From: Chromera velia
Taxonomy: Eukaryota > Sar > Chromeraceae
Assembly: GCA_018398765.1 (NCBI GenBank)
Contig: JAHBMJ010001727.1
Coordinates: 64,001-109,126, forward strand
Length of the DNA stretch: 45,126 nucleotides
Reading direction: 5' to 3'
In this document: positions 12,126-23,922 of the stretch, one piece after another
Layout of the letters: the number at the start of each line of letters is the position of its first letter
Numbering within the stretch: position 1 is the stretch's first letter
Made by a program: the position numbers and the translations under genes
The notes under the pieces: generated by a model
The model's input: only the letters and a program-made list of their open reading frames with translations
What the model was told of the DNA's origin: nothing
The model's database searches: none

Positions 12126-14001
12126 GAAAGAAAGAAAGAAATCAGTGAATGAATGAATCAATGAATGAAGCCGCAGCACAGACAAAAACCAAAAATTTTC
12201 GAGCTTGACCCAACCCAATCACCCGCTCGATCTCCGAACCTTTCCCTTTTCTTTCGACAGACCAACCGAGAGGAGAGACTCACCCAAGAAAAACGTCTGC
12301 CAGTTCGCGTCGTCTCAAAGCGAAGACTTCCTCTTCCATTTCCATTTCCCCGTCCTCTTTTACACCCGAAGCCTTGACTCTTCTCCTCCAGCCACCTCTC
12401 TTGCCCTTCCCCTTCCCTTCTTCCCCCGAGCCCACAATCAGGTAGAGAACTATCTCATCCAGCTTTCCAACAGATTCTTGTGATTGCCCAGAGTACCACT
12501 CTTTCTCCGTCAAAGTTTTTGTCCTGGCCTTCTTCACCCAATCAGAATTTTGCACTGCCCGAGAGACCCTGAGAAGAAAGAAGGAAAGACAACGATACGC
12601 TTGGGAATCTCTGTTCAGCAACGGCCGCAAAAAAAAGGCAGTCAGAAGACACGTAAATAAGCGAAGCGGAAAATGTTACTTCGATTCAAAAGAGCTTTCC
12701 AAAAAAGCCCGCGACGGGATTCGCCGCCTCTCCCCCCCTCCACTCACCACAACACAGAGAAAAGGCAACGAGAAACTCTTGCTGACTCATTCACACACTC
12801 CACCCCCACAGGCTCGTGTCGATCACTTCTGTCGTTGCTTGGCTGACTTTCGATCCATGAGAGGTGGAATGAGGGGAGGCGTGGAGGACGTGAGAGGGTC
12901 GTAGAATTTATTCTTCAGCACCAGCGACGGAGGGGGTTTGACGAAGAGAGGCGCCTCAAAGAGACCCGCCCGAGTTTCCAGAAACTTTCGGAACACAGAC
13001 TGACGACCCAGCACTGAACTACCTGAGAAGACAACTACCTGCAAGGTACAAGGAATCGGTCAGGAGTCCGGCTGGTCATTTAGCACTTCCGCCTTTATTG
13101 CGTACCTTCAACCGTTCATTCTCTCTTTTTGAAGGACATCAAATCAGGGAGGCAGGAGACAGGAGTTTTGTTCTGACGTGGGATTTTCAAGTTTTTGGCT
13201 TGCACACGTGCTTGTTTTATTGTCTCTCTTCCTGTTTTTGTCTGAGGCCCATCGGGCAATTTGCATCACCAAGGGAGAGAGACCAAATAAGACACTTCTT
13301 CTTGGACGGTCTTGCAAAGACATTTTCAGTTCTCCGTCCTCGCTCGGTTGTGCTCATCTGTTGGAGCAGCAGGGATCGACAGCATGTCAGACGGATGCGC
13401 CTTGGCGTGAGCTGAATTGATAAAGAAAGAAGTATCCACAGCGACTGACCGGCGATTTGGTCATAACTTCCGCCTCCGTCTCCTCTTCCATCGCTGCTGC
13501 GGCCTCCTCTGCTGCCTGCCTCTCTCTTTCCTCTTCCTCTGTGCGAACGTCACTGTAGCCGTACTCTTTCCTCATCTCTTCAGCCAAGCGGGTAGCCCTT
13601 TGAGTCGGTGTCTCCATCATCGACTCGACCTGGTCCCCCACCCACTTGGAGATGCGGTTCTCGAATGCTGTGTAGGCCTGCACGCAAGTGTCGGCGTGCT
13701 CACAATGCACTTAGAACACATGCAGACAAAAACCGTGAATGAATGCATGCGCCCACCGAGGGCTGGATGGATCCACGTCGGGGATGCACGCAAAGAAAGA
13801 CACGCACAACATATATGGATGGACAGTGACACTTGCTTGGCATGGCAAAACATCTTTGTGTGACCGCCTCTGCCACGATCGTTTCCAGCGTTTCGACACG
13901 GTTTCTGTGGTCCTCCTTCTTTCTTTGCCTCCCCTTCCAGTGTCTGTCTGTCTGTCTGTCTGTCTGCCTGTCTGTCTGTCACTCTGTCTCTCTCTCTGCG
14001 C

Positions 14002-14048
<47 letters not shown>

Positions 14049-15102
14049 CAAACTCTCTTGTCTTTCTGCCTGACTCTCCATCCCACCTTGATCGGTGGAA
14101 ATTCTCCAATTATCTGCGCGATTCTCTCCCCGACTTCCTTCGACTTCTCATCCCTCCGTCTCTGTGCAGCTTCCTCGTCCTCAAGAAACTCTGGGTCCCC
14201 TCCAAGTCTCCCCAATCGGCCTCTCTCCTTCAACGCGCTCTCTGTCTCCAACGCCACCCAGGAAGGCGTCCCCCCTCCCTTCTCGAGCTGCTGATCTCGA
14301 CTCGCAGCCTCTGCGTCGGAGGCATTCCTCGCGAGCTCCAGCAAGGCCTCGGGACGCGGTTGATTCACAAAAGTCGTGAACAAAAAGGGAATCCTGAACA
14401 CAACACACGCAAAAAACAAAATGAAACAGCCGAAAACATGAGAGCAGTAGAGGCAAGGAAGGAGAAAAGACGAGGCAGCTGAAAATCAGACGACGCTGCT
14501 TTATGTTTGCCCATTTTCTCTCCTTCGCCTCTCCTTTCCTTCCCCTTCCTTTCCTTCCCTTCCCTTTCCTTCTCTTCTTTCCGACCCTGCACGCACACCC
14601 CAGCGAGGTCTGAAACGTCCACCAATGATTTCTGCTTTTCATCTTGAAGAGGGGGCATAGAAAAGGACGCCGCGATGATTGACACTGTGGAGGGTGAGAA
14701 GAAGAAGAAAAGGAAAAGAAAGAAAAAAGCGGCCGAAAGGAAGCGAGAAGACACCACGAGCAAGATCACCGCGAAGGGACGAGCGAAAGGAAAGGAATGG
14801 AATCGAATGGAACGCAAAAGACATTCGTCATTCTCTTTTGCCCATTTGTTAATTCCGTTTGTCCTCCGGACGTCCCTCAACCTACCTGTGTGTGACGAAT
14901 CCTGCCACAACCGGAGCGAACTGTTCCTTGTCCACCCATTTGAACGTTTCCGTCTGGAGGATAGTCTCCAGGGCCTTCAGATTCACAGAGGGTCCCCAGA
15001 GTCCCCAATCAAAAAAGTGAGACTCTTTCTGGACACGACTCAAAGCGAGAAGTACCATCATCAGAAAAGGGAGAACCAATCTGCACATGAAGCCAGGAAG
15101 GC

Positions 15103-15142
<40 letters not shown>

Positions 15143-16863
15143 GATTAGAATTCTCGATCAACCTCAGTGAAGACACACAGGCGAGTAGAGAACAGTCTCA
15201 GTAATCTGTGTGAATGATTGCTTAAAGTCCAGCAATGCATTCGTTGATCGTACGTTCATCCTGTCATCCAATTATTCAATCAGTCACTCTATCCGTCTGT
15301 CAGTCAGTCAGTCGTTTTGCAATTTTCATGTCATTGAGTTGCCCAGTCAGTCGATTGTTTCTTCTCCAATTTAGGGTAGAGACACAAACATTTTCTTCGC
15401 AAGCCTTCCACCTTCCAACGAATATATCACACGCCCCGCCCGGGCATTCTCATGCAGCCGGGTATGAACACAAAATTCAATCGTGCAATAAGAAAGGCAC
15501 GAAAGATTTTTCAACAGGACCTTTTCGCATCCATTGGTTCCTCTTCGCGCTGCACTGGACTGTTTCGTCACTGTTTTGTCAGAAGAAAAAGTAAGGTGAA
15601 AGAAGGCGCGGCAAAACGAAGAAGTCCGGACAAAAGAGTAGATCAGAGAGTGAGCAGACAAAAAAGAAAAAGGCCAAAAACCCTGACTGACCTAAAGTTG
15701 GCAAAAGAGGCTGCCAGTCTTTCTGCCGGGCTCTTCTTGACGATGTCAACCTCTTTTCTACCACCGATGTTTTCCACGGAAGCACAGAAGAGATTCAGAT
15801 ACACTGCACACAGAGTTTTCAAACAAATGCGCCTTCCTTTGCAGCAAGCGACTCAATCGCAAATCACAACTATCGATAGCTGCCATTGCAATGAAAGGCA
15901 CTCAGCAGCCTTTCATTGAAGGCGAAGGGTTTATGAACCTACTTTTTTTTGAGTGGAAATGAGCGACAAAGAAAACCAAAAATCGGGAAGGATTGAGGAG
16001 TCGCTGCCTTCCCTCCGAGGAAAAAGACGGTATTTCCTCTTCTGGCTGGGTGCCTGCCTGCTTGCCTGCAGAGCGACTGGCTGACTGACGATAGCCGAAT
16101 ATGTTGCCGTACACGTACAGAGCTGCCGTCTGAAGTCCGGTCAGAGTCTGGAGTAGAGCGGCAACAGAGGCTGCTACGAGCAGACTGCAGACACACGGGA
16201 GCAGGAAAAGCTTTGGAACATTCACGATGGACATGCACAGGATCACTGATTGATCTCGTCTTGAAAACAACAAGCAAACAAAGCAGACATACACAGAAAC
16301 AAGCATGCACACATACAGAGAAACAAATGCAAACGGACAAAGCACATCGTTTCCTCCTCTTTTCTTCCTTCACCAGGTGGACAGAGAAAAGAATGACACA
16401 GACTGCAGTATACAGAGCCCTCTCTCTCTGTCTCTCTCCCTCCTTCCCGGCACTCTGCAAAGCCTGAGGAAAGAGACGCAAAGAACAACAAGACGAAGGT
16501 TCTGTCTGAGGGGACAATCCGGTTTTTGATACAAAAGAAAACACAGGAAGGAAGACCAGAGAGAGAGAGAGAGAGAGTATCTATCGACCGACGTGTTTCT
16601 GTAAATAGACGACTTCAGGCCTTGGTACTCTGCCGCGTAGAGTTCTTGGAGCCTAGGGTCGACCTGGAGGAAGGGGAGGGCGATGGATGTAAGGCAAAGA
16701 AGAGAGGGAAGGAAGGCATTTCTTTGCACGAAGATGTGTGAAAAATATAATAGAGAAAAAACTGAGAAACGAACAAATGAATGAATGACTAATGAAGTGA
16801 AGCTTCCCCTTTTTTCTTTCACTGTCTCCTTCTCTGACCCCATCGGCGCACACATACAAAAAG

Positions 16864-16922
<59 letters not shown>

Positions 16923-18247
16923 GGACAGACAGAGGTAGGGGGAGACGGAGAGACTTTTGCGGACCTGCAGAGCCTTTTCGAACGACACCGCTGCCGTCTC
17001 TGCAACCGGTTGGGGCGTCGGGAGTCTGCACGCAGAAGCGATTTGACATTCGAAGGCACGAAAAAGGGGTGCAAGGGAATAGAAAAGAAAAAAAATAAAG
17101 GCAGGCGAAGGAGTAAAAAGCCTGGAAACAGACACGAAACCGCAGCTCAGCAGCACGAGAGAGACAGAGAGAAGAAAAGAAAAGGCCGTGACGAGCAAAA
17201 AAGGCGCCTCCGTAAAAAAACGAAGGAAAGAAAGTCGAATCAGGGCACAACAACGGACAAACGAAGAGAAAACATCGAGGGCGGCAAGAGCGAACAAAAG
17301 AGAGAAAGATCTCTGTAAGACAGGAAACCGTAGAAAACGAAACGAAAGCAAGAGGGCCATTAGGAGGAAGAAATTCAACGGACAACTCCGCGGAAGATAC
17401 GAACGAAGAAAAACGATCCACATACGCGCACGCGTACACACTCGCACAAAAATGGCAGGGCGGGGGAGAGAAAGAAAGACGACGGGCAGACCCACCCAGG
17501 AAATTTGGGGGATTCTGCGCCCCCTTGGCGTTTTTGCTTTTGTTTTTCCCTCAAAGCCGCTCTCACTTCATCCTCGTTCACCTGAGACAAGAAGATGTGC
17601 AAACAGAGAGGAGAACAGAAACAGACACAAACAGAGACAGCGAGATAGAGACAAAAGAGAGAGAGGAACCTTCGGACACCAACATTGTCGCTGTCTTCAG
17701 CGTGTTTGTCTCTCTTGAAGCAAAGGACTCTCTGAGACAGAGAGGAAACAGGCTTCTTATTGTTCTTCTTCTTTGCCGTAATATGCGTAGAGCACACAAA
17801 TCTCGATGGAGAAGCACGGACAGAGGCCCGCAGACGGAGAGTGCGCGGCCAAAAAGGTTCCGAGGGGTCGAATGGAAGGGAGAGAAGAGAAGTGCAAGCA
17901 GGCGCCAAAGGAAGGAAGCCCCTTCTTTCTTCGTGAGGGGAAGAGGGCATAGGCACCGGCCGGCTGATAACTTGTCTCACCAAAAGACTGGCCAACCGAT
18001 CACCTGTCTACCTAACCACCTGTCTGCTTGACTGAATGACTGACAAGAAAGGAATTTGACCCAACGACATAGTAGGCAGGCATCTGCTCTGCTTGGACGC
18101 GCTCGTCCAACATCTGCAGAGAGGCGGGGAGGGCGGGAGGGAGGGAGGGACGCAGAAAGTGGAGGGATGCGGCACGTGAGGGATAACACGGACCCTTTCA
18201 CATGCCCTCTCACCCGCATGCACACTTGCGCACAGTCGCAGATGCTT

Positions 18248-18345
<98 letters not shown>

Positions 18346-19580
18346 TACACACAGATATACATACTTCACACATTCAGAGAGACATGCAGGACATTGAATC
18401 CAGAGAAAAAGCTAAAAGAGGAGAAAGGTGACAGGGAGAGAGGAAACAAAGAATGTATGAATGAAATAAAGAAAGAAAAAGCGAAAGAATGTAGGCTCAC
18501 CAGGGGATTCAGGATCGCATTCTGCGCCTCCACATAGTCTCTCTCCCCCCTCCTCGACAAGCGAAGCGCCCGGGGTGTTTTCACTTCAATCAGCCCCCGC
18601 TGGCCCCCTCTTTCCCCCTCCGCTTCCTCTGGATAAGATTGTGCCAATGGTTCTGCATCCCTCACCGTGGTACGGAACCCCTTTATCTGCAGGCGGGTAA
18701 GGAGCCAGGAGGAAAGATGAGATCCAGTTTTCTTCCGTACTTTCCCTTCCCTGCCCTCTCATCCTTCCTTTTGGTCGCGTGAAAGGAAGTATTTGCAACA
18801 AGACAAGGCACAGGCAAGCAACTCAGGTTTCGCAAAAAGGAGGGGAAAGATCAGATAACTCAGAAAAACGGTTCAAAAACCCTGATGAATTCCGTTTGTA
18901 CCAAACTGAACAAACTGCACATCTCTCAGTCTGTCCGAATAATCAATATAGTCTCCCTCTTTAGAGAAATTCATCTGGAATCACATCAAAGTGAGAGACC
19001 TTCCGTCCGAGCTAAAACAGAATCAGAATCGACGACAAAACATCCCATCCAGTCCTTCCCGTCTCCCTCATGAATGATCCGGCTCTTCGTTCTTTCTCTT
19101 CGTGTCGTCCGCCATGACACAAGTCCGCGTCCGCCCGTCTCCCTGTTCCCCACTCCCCTCCCCTCTCTGCTGACCACAGCCAGGTCTGGTCGCGTGCTCA
19201 CTCCAGGCAGCTGCACGACGTCCAGCTCCCTCGGCAGACTTGGATCGGACGGCGACGAGACGGAAGACCCGAAGAAGACTTCCGGACCTGCAGGGGGGCG
19301 GCGGGACGGGTGGTCAGAACAACGGATACAAGGTCAGCCTGAGAATGGAAAGGGAGGATGAAGGCCTTCATAGCCCACCAGCGTCTTTTCCGTTCTTTGC
19401 AGCTGTCCGACGTCTCTCCTCCTCAGCCGTGGTTGTTGCACGTGCATGACGAGCAACGGTCCCTTTGAGTCTGTTGGAGGGAGCCAGAGGGCCGAGAGAC
19501 TCCAGAGAGGGCACCTGAAACCCCTCAATCAGTCCAATGACGAGGGATAGAAAGGTTAACAAACCGCCAACGAACTGCAT
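8639..19580 (-). CDS. CGL160/AtpI-like plastid membrane protein, multi-exon
   Basis: Exons, with matching phases through exon 17: 19580-19379, 19287-19202, 18686-18501, 18113-18066, 17581-17496, 17025-16965, 16663-16593, 16184-16090, 15803-15692, 15080-14886, 14393-14087, 13677-13450, 13038-12827, 12568-12284, 11257-11186, 10748-10685, 9930-9781. Then comes perhaps a short exon from 9638, and last 8857-8639. Product about 900 residues. It begins with a hydrophobic signal-like stretch followed by G-F and an S/T/R-rich run, as in bipartite leaders for red-derived plastids. Residues about 224-400 resemble the C-terminal domain of plant CGL160, a plastid ATP-synthase assembly factor related to AtpI: a helix, the block YLNLFCASVENIGG, a helix after RLVLPF, and PVVAGFVTHRI. 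About 490 further residues, partly coiled-coil-like and charged, follow. The family call is from remembered pattern, so moderate; the exon structure is firmer. Only the join between exon 17 and the last exon is unresolved. Confidence 0.65.
8945..9394. other. Assembly gap of 450 Ns
   Basis: A run of unknown bases inside the last part of the CGL160-like gene, between the candidate exon at 9638 and the last exon at 8857. It is bordered by (GA)n on the left and a G-run plus (GAAA)n on the right, so it is most likely a collapsed microsatellite. A small exon could be hidden in it, which would explain the unresolved phase just there. Confidence 0.99.
10143..10331. repeat. 106-bp tandem repeat, two copies, intronic
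   Basis: The sequence starting TCAAGACAGACTGTGTGG at 10143 recurs at about 10249 with one difference over most of its length. Each copy is preceded by (GA)n and ends in CTTCACTTCACTCTT. It lies in the intron between exons 16 and 17 of the CGL160-like gene. A related motif (ACAGACTAT followed by CGTCTTTTCTT) appears near 35384. Confidence 0.85.
11798..12141. repeat. (GAAA)n polypurine tract, about 345 bp
   Basis: Almost uninterrupted (GAAA)n with minor GAAAA and GGAAA variants. It lies in the intron between exons 14 and 15 of the CGL160-like gene, so the transcript carries (UUUC)n. All frames on both strands stay open across it, giving long lysine-rich or phenylalanine/serine-rich ORFs with no coding meaning. 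Confidence 0.95.
13941..14046. repeat. Compound microsatellite (TCTG)n, (CG)n, (TG)n
   Basis: A (TCTG)n tract runs into alternating CG (about 13999-14015) and then TG. It lies in the intron between exons 11 and 12 of the CGL160-like gene. The alternating purine-pyrimidine stretch is a Z-DNA-prone sequence. Confidence 0.95.
15107..15138. repeat. (CA)n microsatellite
   Basis: Short (CA)n tract just upstream, in transcript sense, of the acceptor for exon 10 of the CGL160-like gene (exon starts at 15080). Confidence 0.9.
16860..16920. repeat. (GAAA)n-(GA)n microsatellite
   Basis: Compound purine tract in the intron between exons 6 and 7 of the CGL160-like gene; pyrimidine-rich on the transcribed strand. 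Confidence 0.9.
18247..18357. repeat. (CT)n-(CA)n microsatellite
   Basis: Compound tract in the intron between exons 3 and 4 of the CGL160-like gene. On the transcribed strand it reads as TG followed by a purine tract. Confidence 0.9.
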
Positions 19581-19837
19581 AGCCGAGACACAAGAGAGAC
19601 AGACTGCAGGAGACGAGACGCCGACTTCAGAAAACAACAACAGCGAGTCCGATCTCGCAGCTCGATCGATCAGCCTACCTTGGCCGAGCGGTGCCGAGAA
19701 TCATTTCAAACTCAACAAGTGCATAGGCATACAAGTGGTATGTGTTGCCATCGTGCTGCCCCTCAAATCTGGCTGCAGAGCAACTGCAAACTCAGTACGT
19801 AAGCTAGGGGATCTAGTAAGTCGCATGCGATGTTGGG

Positions 19838-19945
19838 GCATGCCAGGGATTGCCAGGGCCATGCCAGGGTCCTATAGCTAGCTCGCTTAGCTCTCGTGAT
19901 TATGGCCGCGGGTGTGGCCCCAGATACGCATCGCGGACCCCGGCA
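19838..19945. promoter_or_regulatory. Candidate divergent promoter region (CGL160-like / ITPase)
   Basis: The spacer between the minus-strand start at 19580 and the plus-strand ORF at 20147 holds closely spaced CATGCCAGGG / TTGCCAGGG / CATGCCAGGG direct repeats (19838-19870). A GC-rich stretch with a GGCC...GGCC inverted pair follows. No TATA-like box is evident. Short direct repeats next to a GC palindrome also occur upstream of the proline dehydrogenase gene. The role is inferred from position only. Confidence 0.3.
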
Positions 19946-20146
19946 CGACCTGCCCGTCTACCAAGACTAGCTGGAGTTGACTAGCTACACACTTGCTTGT
20001 CTGACATGCCGTCTCCATCCGTCTCCTCACATGGTCGCGTTGAGTGCGACTGACTCTCCAACATATCTCTCCAATCATGCACAACAGCAGCAAATCGCAG
20101 TAATCCCCCAGTCTTGTACCCCATGTGTTGCATTCCATGTGCATGA

Positions 20147-21058
20147 GTGTCACTTTTTGCAGTACGACGTCTCATGACGTCTACAGGATTATCGCGTGCA
20201 CTTGTGGAATCTCAAACTTCCGATACATGGAAATGCACGAAATTCCCTCTCCTCCCCTTTCTCTCCTTTTTTCTGCGTGCCGCATCTTCTAATTCAGCCG
20301 TCGGACTTCCGCAACAAACAGCAGGCGGTTCGCTACTGAGCCCTCAAAATTTCGGCATGCCCAAGCACACGATCGGAATGGCGGCAGACGCAGCGACAAT
20401 CGACATGCACGAGGCCACAGCGGATTGCGTGAAGGGCAGGAAGACCCTGTCTTTTGTTACTACCAACCCCCAAAAGAGTGAGCATGTCCGTCGTTTGTTT
20501 GCGAAGAGGGGGGTACGCATAGAGATAGTCGCCCGCGAGGTCCCAGAAATCCAGGACAGAGACCTCGAAAGCGTGGCAAAGAAAAAAGCAACCGCGGCCT
20601 CAGAACTTATAGGGGGGCCTGCGCTAGTGGAGGACTTTGGGATTCTCGTTGAGGGATGGAGTGGAATGCCGGGGCCCTTTACAAAGTGGTTCGTCGAGGC
20701 ACTCACCCCACAGAAACTGGCCCTGATGCTGAGAAAACAGGAGACGACCAAAGTGCAGGTATGTACTGTGTTAGCATACTGCGACGCAGAGCATACTCCG
20801 GCCGCCGAAGTTTTTTGCGGAACTCTGGAGGGCGAAATCCAGACCGAGCCGAAAGGCATCGCCGTTCCAAATTGGCTTGGTCAATTCATTCGTGTGACAG
20901 ACGAATCCGTGCTGTCGGAAGAATCCGTGGGGGCAGATACCGATCTGAGGGTCCTCGATCTTCTTAGAGAGGAGAAGTATCAGGACGTTGCAGACAGAAA
21001 GTCACACAGGGCACAGGCATTCCAAAAGTTTCTGCACTGGTATTTGCACCAGGTGTGA
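20147..21058 (+). CDS. Ham1/ITPase-family nucleoside triphosphate pyrophosphatase
   Basis: Intronless ORF of 303 codons; the conserved core starts near residue 100. Enzymes of this family hydrolyse non-canonical purine NTPs (ITP, dITP, XTP) to the monophosphate and pyrophosphate, which keeps them out of nucleic acids. Visible family blocks are LSFVTTNPQKSEH (nucleotide-binding start), VPEIQ, VEDFGILVEG followed by GMPGPFTKWFVE, and near the end KSHRAQAF (the SHR motif). The usual GWDP..F block is degenerate: NWLGQF keeps the tryptophan but lacks the aspartate, so activity or specificity may differ. The first 70 residues are not part of the core and could be an organelle leader; Met71 (20357) is an equally plausible start. 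A perfect-looking splice donor (CAG|GTATGT near 20759) lies inside the core but the frame and homology continue through it. Confidence 0.85.
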   Translation: MSLFAVRRLMTSTGLSRALVESQTSDTWKCTKFPLLPFLSFFLRAASSNSAVGLPQQTAGGSLLSPQNFGMPKHTIGMAADAATIDMHEATADCVKGRKTLSFVTTNPQKSEHVRRLFAKRGVRIEIVAREVPEIQDRDLESVAKKKATAASELIGGPALVEDFGILVEGWSGMPGPFTKWFVEALTPQKLALMLRKQETTKVQVCTVLAYCDAEHTPAAEVFCGTLEGEIQTEPKGIAVPNWLGQFIRVTDESVLSEESVGADTDLRVLDLLREEKYQDVADRKSHRAQAFQKFLHWYLHQV

Positions 21059-21286
21059 TGGGAAGAATGGTGTTGACCTGGGGGTGACGGGAAGATTGGT
21101 ACTTGCTCCTGGGGTGATGCTGTTCGAATGGGTGTCTTGAACACTGGCTTCCTTCTTCTCCTAAGAATTCCCTTTGTTAAAGTGAGACTTGAATCATGTG
21201 TTTTAAATTTGAGAAGCAGCTCGGGCTACAACAGGCTGAACAAAGGCCGTGTTGTAGAAGTTTCTAGAGAAATTTGTTCTAGATAT

Positions 21287-22193
21287 ATAGTGGCGTTAGC
21301 CGTAACTAATACACCTTTGTTACATATACATGGCCCGAAGGCCCATGTTACGTTTTGTGTGGTACGTAATATAACCTGAAATGTAAATGTTACGGTTAAG
21401 GGCGTAATTTATGCAAAGTTATCCTTAGATGGTAGGAAAGCACCTGAACAACAAGCGTTAACTACGAAGTTGCATCAACTGATTGTAAACTGATTCATAA
21501 CTAATTTAGAAACACGGATTCTAGCACGGATTTGATGCAACAATCGTTGTTCATGTAATGTTTAAGTTTAACAGAGCCTAATCAGTCGTTCTTACTGTAG
21601 CAATTAAGGGCTTACTGTAGCAATTGAGGGCTGATTCGATTCATTTGAAGCTTAGACATTTGTGCGGTAGCAATGATAGCGGGCATTTTCAAGTTTTATC
21701 GTTGATCTGATTCAGTAGATCTCCAGACTGGCATAGTAGTCTCAATCCATCCTTCCTCTTCCCCTGTTTTGAAGTCCTCCACTCGCTCTGCTTCCTCCTC
21801 TTCCCCCTCTTGATGGCTCAGCTCCTCTCTCCCCTCCTCTTCTTGGTTTTGGGGGAGGGCCCAGGTCCCGTAATCTTTGGAGGTGGAACTCTTCCGGGTC
21901 CCCCTCTCAAGCCAAGAACGAAGAGATGAATTGGCAGTTGGCCAGGAGCTTGGCGGCCTTGGCCACTTGATTACACTTGATTGTATCAATGAACTTACTG
22001 GTGGTTGTTGTGCGGGTAGCGCGGGTGGAGTGGATGGCGGTGCATTTAGGCCTTAAAATCTTAAAATTACGTTTTTAACGTAAGATATAAACCCATTTCA
22101 AAAAAATATGAAGTTACTTTTTTTTTTGTAACTAATTTTACCGTAACTATTCATATCGTTCCTCTACTCCTACATTACAGCTAACGCCACTAT
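21287..22193. mobile_element. 907-bp element with 20-bp terminal inverted repeats
   Basis: ATAGTGGCGTTAGCCGTAAC at 21287 is matched in inverted orientation at 22193-22174 (ATAGTGGCGTTAGCTGTAAT), with only two differences. The ends are AT-rich. The middle (about 21715-22035) is GC-rich and contains a 97-codon minus-strand ORF with acidic and Ser/Arg-rich stretches but no recognised domain and no transposase motif. A non-autonomous DNA transposon or MITE is the best reading. A clear target-site duplication was not identified. Confidence 0.6.
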
Positions 22194-23886
22194 GTAATTC
22201 TAGAATTTCATAATTTGTTCTGACTCTTCCGAATATTTCCGAGTGTTAATTGTACAATAGAAAGTCTTGTCGACGGTCTTATAGAGCACTATTTGTATGA
22301 ACCTCATTTATTGTTTTTGACTTTTTTTTTTTTTTGCACATCTTCAAGCCTTTTTTCTTTTGAAGCCTAGCCTAGAGCTAGGCCTAGACCTAGCTTTAAT
22401 TACATAAAATTCTTTTAATAGATTTTTTTATCACTAACATTTTTTAATATTACGAATCTTGCATAAATTCTTTTAAATTCCTCTAATTTAGGCTCTAAAT
22501 TCCTAGCTATTCCTAGCCTAGAATCGTAGGTCGTTGTAATGGCAGGGTATATCATATGCAGATCAAATTCTAAATCAAATTTCAAGTCTGCAAATATAAA
22601 TTTCTAGATAAATTTTAAAAAGTTTTTCTGCGCATTTCCATTTTCTGGTCCACTTCGTTTCCTAATAAATTTTATGCGATTCTAAATTTAAAACAAATCA
22701 ATGATCTTCGGCGATTCTTCGTTCACGACTAGATTCATGATCGGTCACAAATTATGAAAAATAATGTAGCAACTATATGCTTTTGAGTTTGCATGTGACT
22801 TCAATCAGGTATGACAACAAAGTCAAGGGAGTTGAAACTTGAAAAGAGGTTCACTGACTCACTATTTGTACAGCGGGACTTGAGCGCTTTTGCCCGTCAA
22901 TATGTTCTATAATATGCATGCATGTATGCTGCTGACTAGGCTGCTCAGCTGTAGAGTTACACTGAACAGCCCTCCAGCAATGCAGGTGCCAGGTGTCACT
23001 TAAGCAGCTCGGATCCAGACAGAAAAAATCCCTTCTTGACTGACTCCAAAGACTCTTGATTGATTCAATCGATCCAGCCGTCCCTGCCTGCACGATCCTG
23101 CATGAAGACTTCACAGCTAGAAAGCTAGGGCCATGCAGGAGGTACCACACAGAACACGTACGAACAGAGAGTGAGTGACGTCTTTCAGCATCTCGTAGAA
23201 GGGAATCGATCGACACGGCTGAGAAACTTCTCTTTCTGAAACAATCGATTGGTTCAATCACCTTGAGCAACTCTTCACTTTCTCCCTTAATTGAGCCATG
23301 CAAGTTTTTGTCTCACAACTCCTGCAACCCTCAACAAGACACGCACACCCATGCATTGAGCTTGCCTCCGTCCCTCTCACGTGCTTCACTTCGATCGATC
23401 CAATGGATGCAAAGTTCACAGATGAAGAGAGGAAGAAAGGGGGGCGGGAGGGAAGAGAGAGAGTCTAAGGAGACTCACAGAAGACACAAAAAAATGGATC
23501 GAAGGCAAGGGAAGGAGGAACGAAGGAAACCGGGGAAGGAAGGATATATGGGTGGACCAGGGTGGTGAAAAATGATTTGTTCAATGAGGGGTGGAAGGAT
23601 AGAAGAAAGACTTTCCTCCGTGCAATGAAACGGTGTTAGTGTATCCACTGCAATTCGATGTGAGAATGTTTTGAAATTCGATTTTGAAACTTTGGAGTCC
23701 TTCCCTTCCCTTCAGAAGAACGGTCAAGCTGCGGGTGAAGCAGACAGACTTCTTTTCCTCACCACACACACGGATCCGTCAACCGACGAAACGACGAAGT
23801 AAGAAATCAGTCCTTCTCCGGCTTTCCCCCTTCAGCCCCATAATCAATTTACGACCTCTCTGATGATCATTGGAGGGATCGATCTG

Positions 23887-23922
<36 letters not shown>

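Noticed and set aside
11567-12218. Long ORFs on both strands made of Lys/Arg/Glu or Phe/Ser/Leu
   Set aside because: They are six-frame readings of the (GAAA)n tract, lie inside an intron of the CGL160-like gene, and have no non-repeat domain.
14598-14653. Possible extra exon of the CGL160-like gene (EKQKSLVDVSDLAG)
   Set aside because: Its borders give the wrong phase with both neighbours, whereas exons 10 and 11 join in frame without it.
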